A stretch of DNA of 64,000 bases from Methylobacter luteus IMV-B-3098 (GTDB taxonomy: Bacteria; Pseudomonadota; Gammaproteobacteria; Methylococcales; Methylomonadaceae), in assembly GCF_000427625.1 (NCBI RefSeq), contig NZ_KE386569.1, positions 4,259,279 to 4,323,278 on the forward strand, written 5' to 3'. Below are positions 1-8,810 of this stretch, piece after piece; within the stretch, counting starts at the first letter, position 1; every line of letters begins with the position of its first letter. The notes beneath the pieces are model-generated. The model worked only from the letters and a program-made list of their open reading frames with translations. It ran no database searches and had not been told where the DNA came from. Both the position numbers and the translations under genes were made by a program.

Positions 1-1620
<1,620 letters not shown>

Positions 1621-1714
1621 ATAACACCCAATCAGTTTGGGTAACAACTGACCGCTTTTGAAGCGAGTATTACGGATTTCCATGCGGCAGGGCGACAGCG
1701 CCTGCCAAACCAGT

Positions 1715-1832
1715 TTGCTTGGTGACCATAGCGAGCGTGAACCACCCGATCCCATCCCGAACTCGGAAGTGAAACCGCTTAGCGCCGATGATAGTGTGGC
1801 AGTTTGCCATGCGAAAGTAGGGCATTGCCAAG
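1715..1832 (+). rRNA. rrf: 5S ribosomal RNA
   Basis: The sequence aligns by eye with E. coli 5S rRNA. It has the internal CCCGAACTCGGAAGTGAAAC block, the GATAGTGTGG segment and the GCGAAAGTAGGGCATTGCC 3' arm. The 5' end TTGCTTGG pairs with the 3' end CCAAGC, which sets the ends to within one or two bases. The gene lies 94 bases after the 23S end in the usual operon order and is followed at once by an intrinsic terminator. Confidence 0.97.
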
Positions 1833-1844
1833 CGCCAATCCCAA

Positions 1845-1877
1845 AACCCGGACCCGCCAAGGCCCGGGTTTTTTTTT
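1845..1877 (+). terminator. rrn operon intrinsic terminator
   Basis: A GC-rich inverted repeat (AACCCGGACC ... GGCCCGGGTT) with a short CGCCAA loop is followed by an uninterrupted run of nine T residues. It starts about 12 bases after 5S rRNA, as expected for the end of an rRNA operon. Confidence 0.92.
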
Positions 1878-1885
1878 GCCCCCGC

Positions 1886-1978
1886 TCAGGCCGCCCGCGT
1901 CTCGCCGCCCAGCAGCGTCAGAATCTCGCCGGTGATGTAGCTGGAGTCGCTCGGCGAGGCAAAAAAGACAGCAGAGAG
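1886..1978 (-). pseudogene. Truncated C-terminal remnant of a short-chain dehydrogenase/reductase
   Basis: Read on the minus strand, this stretch encodes about 30 residues containing SSYITGEILTLLGG and ending in a stop at 1886-1888. The SYITG-x-x-L-x-x-x-GG pattern is the hallmark C-terminus of classical SDR oxidoreductases (substrate-binding loop and last beta strand). Upstream the frame runs into an in-frame stop at about 1979-1981. The Rossmann fold and the YxxxK catalytic site are absent, so this is a scrap and not a gene. It sits between the rRNA terminator and an unrelated glycosyltransferase, which suggests a past recombination at the rrn operon edge. The identification rests on motif recognition over a short segment. 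Confidence 0.72.
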
Positions 1979-1992
1979 ATTCTACGGCAGCT

Positions 1993-3264
1993 TCAGTGAT
2001 GCTCATGAAACCGGGTTAAGGCCGCTTCGATCAAGTCAACTGCCTTTTTCGTACCTTGTCCGGACTCAATCTGATCTTTGGCTTTCAGGGCATTTAACGG
2101 CAGGTTTGCTGATTGCAATACAGCTGTTATTCTTTCTGATAACACGGTGGCGGTTGCATTTTTAGCAAGCAGAGGCGCTGACGCAAGACCTAAATGTTGC
2201 AGTTGGTACGCCCAGAATAGTTGTTCATCCATAAAAGGCACTACGATTGAGGGGCAACCGCTCAGCGTGGCAGTATGAGTGGTTCCGGCTCCGCCGTGAT
2301 GCACAACGGCCGCACAATGCCTGAATACCGTCTGATGAGGATGTTTGCCAACAAAATAAATATCTCCATGCTGTGTTTCGGGCGGATATCTATCAGAACT
2401 GGTTTGAATGATTGCGCGGCAGTTTGTCTGTTGAGCCGCCTCGATAAACAAATTCATGCTCCAGTCAGGCACCGCTTGCTGCAGGCTGCCGAACGTCATG
2501 TAAACAGGCTTTTCTCCCTGTTCAATAAACTGTTGCAGGTTTTTTGGAATTAGCCAGGTTTCAGCCGTATCCGACAAATTTAGAAAACCACAGACTTGAT
2601 GAGTCGGATGCCATTGGTTCTGATAAGGACAAAATAGCGGATCGACAGCCACCAGATTAAGAAAATTCGAATTCAATAACTCAGGAAACACATGTTTAAA
2701 GGCGGGCATGCCTTCTCTAAGCCAGAGCTTGCTTAGACTGTTTTTTAATGCAAAATCAAAAATATAATCCAGAATATGCCATTGAAAGCGGTTAATTAAG
2801 GCACCTAAATCAGGGAACCTAAAAGGGGGGTGCTCAGTCATGGCAATTGCACCATGACAAAATGTCACGCTAAAGTGTGGCTTTTTCTGTTTACTGGCAG
2901 CCAGTTTCAACGGGTACAAAAAGTGGTGACCAATAACGCAGTCATTTTCTTCAACCAGCCGCTTGGAAGCCTCATAGATAGCTTGCTCATAAGGGAAGAA
3001 GGCAGCTTCGAGTAAAGCATTAAGCCATTGCAACGTGTTCATTCTGAACGTTTTTTGTGCAAAGCTGGGCATATCAAAATCGATGTGGGCCGGTATTTGT
3101 CGATAGCGAATAGCCAGCCGTTGACACATATCCGCATAGCTGCTGTTATCGATACTGCTGACGACTAGCGTTACCTGGTGCCCTGCTTTTTGTAATTCCT
3201 CGGATAAAGCCAATAGAGGCCGGATGTCACCATTGGATCCCCATGTTTGTATGCCTATATTCAT
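1993..3264 (-). CDS. UGT-type glycosyltransferase (GT1/GT28-like fold)
   Basis: A 423-residue protein of the UDP-glycosyltransferase/macrolide-glycosyltransferase superfamily. The N-terminus (GIQTWGSNGDIRPLLALSEEL) is the acceptor-side Rossmann domain with the GS-x-GD-x-x-P signature seen in sterol and rhamnolipid-type transferases. Near the C-terminus the nucleotide-sugar motif HHGGAGTT ... P-x-x-x-P-F-x-x-x-Q-x-x-W is intact, so it should be active. It would add a sugar to a small hydrophobic acceptor; the acceptor cannot be read from the sequence. The ATG at 3264 is preferred over upstream in-frame starts because those would overlap the cupin gene, which ends 13 bases upstream. It is probably co-transcribed with that cupin. 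Carotenoid (CrtX-like), sterol or glycolipid glycosylation are all possible. Confidence 0.85.
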   Translation of the reverse strand: MNIGIQTWGSNGDIRPLLALSEELQKAGHQVTLVVSSIDNSSYADMCQRLAIRYRQIPAHIDFDMPSFAQKTFRMNTLQWLNALLEAAFFPYEQAIYEASKRLVEENDCVIGHHFLYPLKLAASKQKKPHFSVTFCHGAIAMTEHPPFRFPDLGALINRFQWHILDYIFDFALKNSLSKLWLREGMPAFKHVFPELLNSNFLNLVAVDPLFCPYQNQWHPTHQVCGFLNLSDTAETWLIPKNLQQFIEQGEKPVYMTFGSLQQAVPDWSMNLFIEAAQQTNCRAIIQTSSDRYPPETQHGDIYFVGKHPHQTVFRHCAAVVHHGGAGTTHTATLSGCPSIVVPFMDEQLFWAYQLQHLGLASAPLLAKNATATVLSERITAVLQSANLPLNALKAKDQIESGQGTKKAVDLIEAALTRFHEHH

Positions 3265-3277
3265 GATTAGCTTTCTT

Positions 3278-3607
3278 TTAGTGCAGGTGAATTGCCAGCC
3301 AGACCGTGTCAACTTCCGGCATGGTCCATTCGACGCGATGTTTGACATTTGCTGGGATTAACAGATAATCGCCAGCTTTTAATGCGATGCGCATTTGATC
3401 TTGTTCATAAACGATAACTGCTTGGCCTTGAAGCAGTATGACCCATTCATCAAAGTCTTGGTCATACCAATAGCCTTCAGATGTAACATGACCTCTAGAA
3501 ACAATGCGTTCAATATGAATATTATCCCGCTTGAGTATGCATTCAAATAACTCTTCGGGTAGTTGCGAGGGGATATCGCTGAAAATATTTGAGCAATCCG
3601 GTTTCAT
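3278..3607 (-). CDS. Small single-domain cupin protein
   Basis: This 109-residue protein is one cupin barrel. Visible elements are GYWYDQDFDEWVILLQGQA (cupin motif 1 region) and LKAGDYLLIPANVKHRVEW (motif 2 with P-x-x-x-x-H). Motif 1 has an acidic/aromatic pattern and few histidines, so metal binding may be weak. The start ATG at 3607 gives the usual length for this family of about 110 residues; upstream in-frame codons encode a non-conserved tail. No convincing Shine-Dalgarno is visible. It lies directly upstream of the glycosyltransferase on the same strand. The function is unknown; small cupins of this kind act as isomerases, epimerases or ligand sensors, and nothing here decides between them. 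Confidence 0.8.
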   Translation of the reverse strand: MKPDCSNIFSDIPSQLPEELFECILKRDNIHIERIVSRGHVTSEGYWYDQDFDEWVILLQGQAVIVYEQDQMRIALKAGDYLLIPANVKHRVEWTMPEVDTVWLAIHLH

Positions 3608-3821
3608 GGTTTGTTGGTGGATAACGATAACCATACTAACGATATAGCGAGGCAAACCGATTGACAATGATTATTTAGCATTTTGTGATATCGAGTTTAT
3701 ATCAGGCATTGATAGCAATTCAGCCAATAAAAAGGCACGATCTTGTACAATGTCACATTACCACAGATATTAGCTGTAGATAATCAGCGGAATTCTACCC
3801 ACAAAGGGAGCAAACACATCA

Positions 3822-5126
3822 ATGATACCGAATAGCAATTTATTCGAGTCAGTTGCCGTTATTGGCGGCGGTCCTGCCGGACTGATGGCTGCAGATGTTT
3901 TAAGCCAAGCCGGTGTGAAAGTTGATCTTTACGATGCGATGCCTTCTGTAGGAAGAAAATTTCTGATGGCCGGCAAAGGCGGCATGAATATTACTCACTC
4001 CGAGCCAATTGACAAATTTTTGTCGCGTTACGGTTCGCGGAGAAACTATATCGAACCGATGCTTGCCGCCTTCGGACCGGAAGCGCTGCGAAAATGGCTG
4101 CATGAACTCGGTATCGACACCTTTATCGGTACGTCAGGTCGAGTCTTTCCAGTCGATATGAAAGCGGCACCTTTATTACGGGCATGGTTGCACAGACTGC
4201 GCCTAGCCGGCGTGAATTTTCATATGCGCCATCAATGGTCAGGTTGGGCTGGTGGCAGGAGCGATATATTGTGTTTTGCTACGCCAACAGGTATTCGCAA
4301 TATAAAAGCCGATGCTGTAGTGCTGGCATTGGGCGGAGGGAGTTGGGCGCAGCTCGGCTCAACAGGTGCCTGGGTACCTCTGCTTACTGAGTGCGGCATT
4401 GAGGTTGAACCCTTGCGCCCATCAAACTGTGGGTTTGATATAGATTGGAGTGAATATTTTCGTAGCCGATACGCAGGGCAACCTTTGAAGGCAATACAGC
4501 TAACTTTCCTGGATTCGGAAGGCGTCCAGTTTCATCAATCGGGCGAATGTGTCGTGACTGATTACGGTATTGAGGGTGGCTTGATTTATGCGCTATCAGC
4601 GCCTTTGCGTGAGCGGATTGTTACAACAGGAGCCGCCGAGATACACATTGATTTGGCGCCTGGTAAGACACGGCAGTTTGTGATTGACAGACTATCTCAG
4701 CCGCGCGGTAAACTTTCCGCGGCGAATTATCTACGCAAGCGGTTAGGTATCGATGGTGTGAAAGCCGGTTTGTTGCGAGAGGTATTGTCGGCACACGAAT
4801 TCGCCGACCCTGTACGACTCGGTTCGGCCATCAAGGCATTGACGATTAAGCTAAAGGCTACTAGGCCGTTAAATGAAGCAATCAGCACTGCCGGAGGTGT
4901 TGCTTTCGAAGCTTTGGACGAGCGATTAATGCTGCGTACAATGCCTGGCGTATTTTGCGCAGGCGAAATGTTGGACTGGGAAGCACCAACTGGCGGCTAT
5001 TTGCTCACGACCTGTTTTGCAAGTGGATACGTGGCAGGAACTGGTGTTTTGGCTTGGCTGGAATCTATAGGCAAAATGCCCACAGTAGCGCCTCGAATTG
5101 CTATTGATTCATCACTCAATCAATAA
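3822..5126 (+). CDS. BaiN/YhiN-type FAD-dependent oxidoreductase (TIGR03862-like flavoprotein)
   Basis: A 434-residue flavoprotein of the HI0933/YhiN family. The N-terminal dinucleotide-binding motif IGGGPAGLMAADVL (residues about 13-26) binds FAD. The family motif GRKFLMAGKGGMNITHSE follows at about residues 45-62. A C-terminal GG-x-x ... GVFCAGEMLDWEAPTGGY block closes the FAD site. The insert domain between is typical of the family. The shortened N-terminus and the spacing match the TIGR03862 subgroup, often named aminoacetone oxidase-like; the physiological substrate is not established. GGGAG twelve bases before the ATG supports the start. The gene is divergent from the cupin and followed by the RIO kinase after 58 bases. 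Confidence 0.88.
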   Translation: MIPNSNLFESVAVIGGGPAGLMAADVLSQAGVKVDLYDAMPSVGRKFLMAGKGGMNITHSEPIDKFLSRYGSRRNYIEPMLAAFGPEALRKWLHELGIDTFIGTSGRVFPVDMKAAPLLRAWLHRLRLAGVNFHMRHQWSGWAGGRSDILCFATPTGIRNIKADAVVLALGGGSWAQLGSTGAWVPLLTECGIEVEPLRPSNCGFDIDWSEYFRSRYAGQPLKAIQLTFLDSEGVQFHQSGECVVTDYGIEGGLIYALSAPLRERIVTTGAAEIHIDLAPGKTRQFVIDRLSQPRGKLSAANYLRKRLGIDGVKAGLLREVLSAHEFADPVRLGSAIKALTIKLKATRPLNEAISTAGGVAFEALDERLMLRTMPGVFCAGEMLDWEAPTGGYLLTTCFASGYVAGTGVLAWLESIGKMPTVAPRIAIDSSLNQ

Positions 5127-5184
5127 GACATAAATAAAAAATCTATCTTAAACAAATCCTATCAGCCCATAGGTAAGGACCACT

Positions 5185-6033
5185 ATGAAAATTCCAAAAA
5201 GTATCGAACCATTAGTCCGCGATGGCCTTATCGACGAAGTTATTCGACCGCTAAAAAGCGGTAAAGAAGCGGCGGTCTATATCGTGCTTTCGGAAGGGGA
5301 AATCCGTTGCGCCAAAGTCTATAAAGACATTAATAAACGCGGTTTTCAAAAACAGGCTCAATATCAGGAGGGACGCAAGGTTCGTAACAGCCGCCAGGCA
5401 CGTGCCATGGAAAAAGGCACTCGTTATGGACGTAAACAGCAGGAAGAATTATGGCAAAATGCCGAGGTCGAGGCGTTGTACCGGCTTGCTGCAGCCGGCG
5501 TGCGAGTCCCTAAGCCTTATAACTTTATCGAAGGAGTACTGTTGATGGAATTGGTGACCGATGAAGACGGTAGCGCTGCTCCCAGACTGAATGACCTCGA
5601 ATTAACCCGCGAACAAGCGCTTGAATACCATAGCTTGCTGATCAGGGAAGTCGTAAAAATGCTCTGCGCCGGGCTCGTTCATGGGGATCTTTCTGAATAC
5701 AATATACTGGTGGATAGCAATGGGCCTGTCATCATCGATCTGCCGCAAGCGGTTGATGCGGCGGCCAATAATAATGCCGGCCGAATGCTGGAGCGCGATG
5801 TCGCCAATCTGGCCGACTATTTTGGTCGCTTTGCGCCTGAATTACTTGCCACACAATATGGCAAGGAAATCTGGAAACTCTATCAGAGCGGCATTTTACT
5901 GCCTGAAACCGAGTTGACCGGCCGCTTCAAAAGCCACGATAAACGGACAGACGTCAAAAGCATCATGCGCGTTATCAATCATGCCAAGAAAGAGGCGATG
6001 CGGCACCACAATGAAACGGAAAATTTCAATTAG
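5185..6033 (+). CDS. RIO-family serine/threonine protein kinase
   Basis: This 282-residue protein has the RIO kinase core. A glycine-poor loop KSGKEAAVY is followed by Lys44 in CAKVYK (the VAIK-lysine equivalent), the catalytic loop HGDLSEYN at 166-173 and the metal-binding Asp185 in IIDLPQ. These are the signature residues of bacterial RIO1-like kinases, which lack the activation segment of eukaryotic kinases. All catalytic residues are present, so ATP-dependent phosphorylation or ATPase activity is expected. Substrates in bacteria are largely unknown. GGTAAGGA just before the ATG is a good ribosome-binding site. The gene stands alone or with the preceding flavoprotein; after it comes a 278-base non-coding stretch. 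Confidence 0.92.
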   Translation: MKIPKSIEPLVRDGLIDEVIRPLKSGKEAAVYIVLSEGEIRCAKVYKDINKRGFQKQAQYQEGRKVRNSRQARAMEKGTRYGRKQQEELWQNAEVEALYRLAAAGVRVPKPYNFIEGVLLMELVTDEDGSAAPRLNDLELTREQALEYHSLLIREVVKMLCAGLVHGDLSEYNILVDSNGPVIIDLPQAVDAAANNNAGRMLERDVANLADYFGRFAPELLATQYGKEIWKLYQSGILLPETELTGRFKSHDKRTDVKSIMRVINHAKKEAMRHHNETENFN

Positions 6034-6311
6034 ACTCAATGTCTAGAGTTACAGCCGGAAATTTCCCCAGTTTATTTCTTAATCTGATAGATCGGTGCTT
6101 CTGGCATTAAGCAAAGAGAAGCATAGTCATTTTTCTATCGATTCAGTTCGTCTGAACACTTATTGTCTGCCGTGCTCCTTCAGCAATTCGGACAGAAAAT
6201 CCTGATGCCCTCCTTAGCAAAAATAGTCCAGCATAGATTTCATATATGAATTATCTTACGATTAGGGCAGCGTCTGTTTTTTGTAGATATTAATCAGGAG
6301 AAGGGCTTATC

Positions 6312-6956
6312 ATGAATATTGCAGATATTGATTTTGCCGCATTATTAGATAAAAGCGTTGTTTTTTGCCGGCGAATATCGAAATGGCTAGATAAAGTTAA
6401 AGTGCTGGATTTTTTTGCTCCGTTATTGCTAAGGCTTTATCTCGCGCCTGTTTTATGGATGGCCGGTGCCAAGAAGATCGGCAGTTTTAGCAGTACGGTC
6501 GACTGGTTCGGCAATCCAGAATGGGGTTTGGGCATGCCATTGCCCTGGCTGATGGTTTTATTAACAATAACGGTTGAGATTCTGGGCGCTTTATTCTTGC
6601 TGTTCGGATTCGGCGTGCGCTTGATTGCTATTCCGCTCATGGTCGTGATGATTGTCGCAGCCGTTACGGTGCATTGGCAATACGGCTGGCTGGCAATCGC
6701 TGGAGATAGCGGTTTATTTGCGACTGATAGAACAATAGCGGCAATGGAACGATTGGAGCAGGCTAAGTCTATACTGCAGCAGTATGGCGATTATGCCTGG
6801 CTGACTGAGAAAGGCAATTTTGTCGTGCTCAATAACGGCATTGAATTTGCCGCGACCTATTTCATTATGCTGCTGGCACTGTTTTTTATGGGCGGCGGTC
6901 GCTATGTCAGTGCCGATTATTGGCTGGGTCGTAAATATATGGCACAAGAGGTATAA
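6312..6956 (+). CDS. DoxX family membrane protein (HvfX-like)
   Basis: A 214-residue inner-membrane protein with about four to five hydrophobic helices and the DoxX pattern ([21 protein letters not shown], then [14 protein letters not shown]). The long loop between the third and fourth helices (about residues 115-175) and the GNPEW segment resemble the HvfX subgroup, whose relatives occur in copper-binding RiPP (bufferin) loci; no RiPP precursor gene is seen here. It begins with an excellent AGGAG site and ends two bases before msrP, so the three genes form one operon. It may supply quinone- or thiol-linked membrane redox support to MsrPQ, but that is inference from position only. Confidence 0.86.
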   Translation: MNIADIDFAALLDKSVVFCRRISKWLDKVKVLDFFAPLLLRLYLAPVLWMAGAKKIGSFSSTVDWFGNPEWGLGMPLPWLMVLLTITVEILGALFLLFGFGVRLIAIPLMVVMIVAAVTVHWQYGWLAIAGDSGLFATDRTIAAMERLEQAKSILQQYGDYAWLTEKGNFVVLNNGIEFAATYFIMLLALFFMGGGRYVSADYWLGRKYMAQEV

Positions 6957-6958
6957 GT

Positions 6959-7903
6959 ATGCTGATCAAAGGCAAAACAAACATTCTAAGCAGCGAAATC
7001 ACGGACCGGGCGGTTTTTGAGTCGCGCCGGCAATTCATTAAAGCGGCAGTCGCCGGCTCGGCGGCGCTGATGCTGTCAGGACTGGCTAATGCAGAAAGCG
7101 GCAAATACGCCGATGTGCTCACAGGGCCTTATTCGGAACCTTTGTCACCGACTGATTACGATGACGTCACCAGCTACACGAATTATTATGAATTCTCTAC
7201 CAATAAAAAGGATGCATCCAGGCTGGCTCGGTCCTTAAAAACCAGACCCTGGAGCGTAACGGTGGAAGGCGAGGTGGGCAGACCGGGCGTTTATGATCTG
7301 GAAGATATTTTAAAAGATAATCCACTACAGGAACGCATTTACCGTTTCCGTTGCGTGGAAGCCTGGTCTATGGTCGTGCCATGGATAGGCTTTCCGCTGG
7401 GCGAGATGCTGAAACGGTTTGAGCCAACGTCAAGCGCAAAATTTGTCGAGTTCACGACGCTTTATAACCCGGACGTTATGGTCGGCCAGCGAACCAGTGT
7501 TCTGGAATGGCCTTATGTGGAGGGACTAAGAATCGATGAGGCCATGCACCCGTTAACGATCATGGCTACCGGCATGTATGATGATGATCTGCCCAATCAG
7601 AACGGCGCGCCATTGCGCTTGGTTGTGCCGTGGAAATACGGCTTCAAGAGCATCAAGGCAATTGTTAAAATCCGCCTGCTGGAAAACATGCCTGATACGG
7701 CCTGGAATAAAAGCGCGCCGAGGGAATACGGTTTTTATGCCAATGTCAATCCGGAAGTCTCCCATCCGCGCTGGAGCCAAAAACGTGAACGAGTGCTGGG
7801 AAGCAGCATTTTTTCAGCCAAACGTGACACTGAAAAATTCAACGGTTATGGCGAGCAGGTAGCAACGCTTTATAGCGGCATGGATCTAAAAAAATATTTC
7901 TGA
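6959..7903 (+). CDS. msrP: Protein-methionine-sulfoxide reductase catalytic subunit MsrP
   Basis: This is the periplasmic molybdenum-cofactor enzyme (formerly YedY) that reduces methionine sulfoxide in envelope proteins. It has a twin-arginine signal near residues 21-45 (SRRQFIK followed by a hydrophobic stretch and LANA), so it is exported folded with its cofactor. The sulfite-oxidase-fold motif [15 protein letters not shown] contains Cys132, the molybdenum ligand. Length 314 residues is normal. A purine-rich GAGGTATAAG precedes the ATG. Its stop overlaps the start of msrQ (TGATG), so the two subunits are translationally coupled. Confidence 0.97.
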   Translation: MLIKGKTNILSSEITDRAVFESRRQFIKAAVAGSAALMLSGLANAESGKYADVLTGPYSEPLSPTDYDDVTSYTNYYEFSTNKKDASRLARSLKTRPWSVTVEGEVGRPGVYDLEDILKDNPLQERIYRFRCVEAWSMVVPWIGFPLGEMLKRFEPTSSAKFVEFTTLYNPDVMVGQRTSVLEWPYVEGLRIDEAMHPLTIMATGMYDDDLPNQNGAPLRLVVPWKYGFKSIKAIVKIRLLENMPDTAWNKSAPREYGFYANVNPEVSHPRWSQKRERVLGSSIFSAKRDTEKFNGYGEQVATLYSGMDLKKYF

Positions 7904-8541
7904 TGTCGCTCGATAAAAAGTACTGGATGGCTATCAAAGCCGGCGTTTTTTTGCTGAGCCTTTTACCATTTATATTGCTATTTAAAGCGGCCTTCCAGGA
8001 CCAGCTCGGCGCCAACCCGGTGCAGGCACTGCATCACGGCTTCGGTGACTGGACATTACGGTTTATATGCATAGGTCTGGTGCTGACACCGTACAAAAAA
8101 ATAACCGGACAAAGCTGGCCGATGCGGTTTAGACGCATGATGGGGCTATTTGCCTTTTTCTATGCCACATTGCATTTTCTGGCCTTTACCGTCCTTGATT
8201 TGTCTTGTTCCTGGGCCGCATTTAAGGACGAGGTGCCGGAAAGCCCTTATATTCTGATGCGACTGCTGACTTTTTTCCTGATGATCCCGCTGGCGGTCAC
8301 CTCGACAAAAGCGATGCAAAAGCGTTTGGGAGCGAACTGGAGAAAATTGCATAGGCTGGTTTATGTCATAGCCATTACCGCGCTAATTCATTACTTTTGG
8401 CTGGTTAAAGCCGATTACAGTCAGCCTCTTGTTTATGCGTTGATTCTTTTCTTGTTGCTGGCTTGCCGCGCGCTGCTGTTTTTATGGAAGAAAAATAAAC
8501 AAAACCAGTATGTCTGGGCCAACAAATATAAACAGGTTTAG
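7903..8541 (+). CDS. msrQ: Heme-binding membrane subunit MsrQ
   Basis: This 212-residue inner-membrane protein (formerly YedZ) passes electrons from the quinone pool or flavin reductases to MsrP. Six hydrophobic helices are visible. Histidines suited to b-heme ligation occur in HHGFGDWTLRFI, FFYATLHFLAF, WRKLHRLVYV and ALIHYFW, the family pattern of the ferric-reductase-like domain. The ATG overlaps the msrP stop by one base. The 3' end overlaps the convergent acyP stop by four bases, so there is no room for a separate terminator between them. Confidence 0.96.
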   Translation: MSLDKKYWMAIKAGVFLLSLLPFILLFKAAFQDQLGANPVQALHHGFGDWTLRFICIGLVLTPYKKITGQSWPMRFRRMMGLFAFFYATLHFLAFTVLDLSCSWAAFKDEVPESPYILMRLLTFFLMIPLAVTSTKAMQKRLGANWRKLHRLVYVIAITALIHYFWLVKADYSQPLVYALILFLLLACRALLFLWKKNKQNQYVWANKYKQV

Positions 8542-8810
8542 CCTACGTCAAAAGACGTTAATTGTTCATCAGGCTGTAATTCAGTTATTTCTATATGATC
8601 AACGCGAGCCGTTACCGGTCCTTTATGACACCATCGGATGAAGTCTTCAATGGTGCCACTTTCGGCTTCCGCAATGATTTCAACGCGTCCGTCCGGCAGG
8701 TTTCGGGCACTGCCTTTCACGCCTAGCTGCTTGGCCTTGTTCTGGGTAAAGGCCCGAAAATAAACGCCCTGTACTCGACCTGAAACCAGAATCTTCACTT
8801 TACGCATCAT
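8538..8810 (-). CDS. acyP: Acylphosphatase
   Basis: A 90-residue acylphosphatase that hydrolyses the carboxyl-phosphate bond of acyl phosphates. The catalytic Arg19 lies in the G-R-V-Q-G-V-Y-F-R-A-F motif and Asn37 in GSARNLPDGRVE, exactly the family pattern. Its start overlaps the stop of rlmKL by the sequence ATGATGA, so it is translated as the last gene of that unit. It is convergent with msrQ. Confidence 0.95.
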   Translation of the reverse strand: MMRKVKILVSGRVQGVYFRAFTQNKAKQLGVKGSARNLPDGRVEIIAEAESGTIEDFIRWCHKGPVTARVDHIEITELQPDEQLTSFDVG

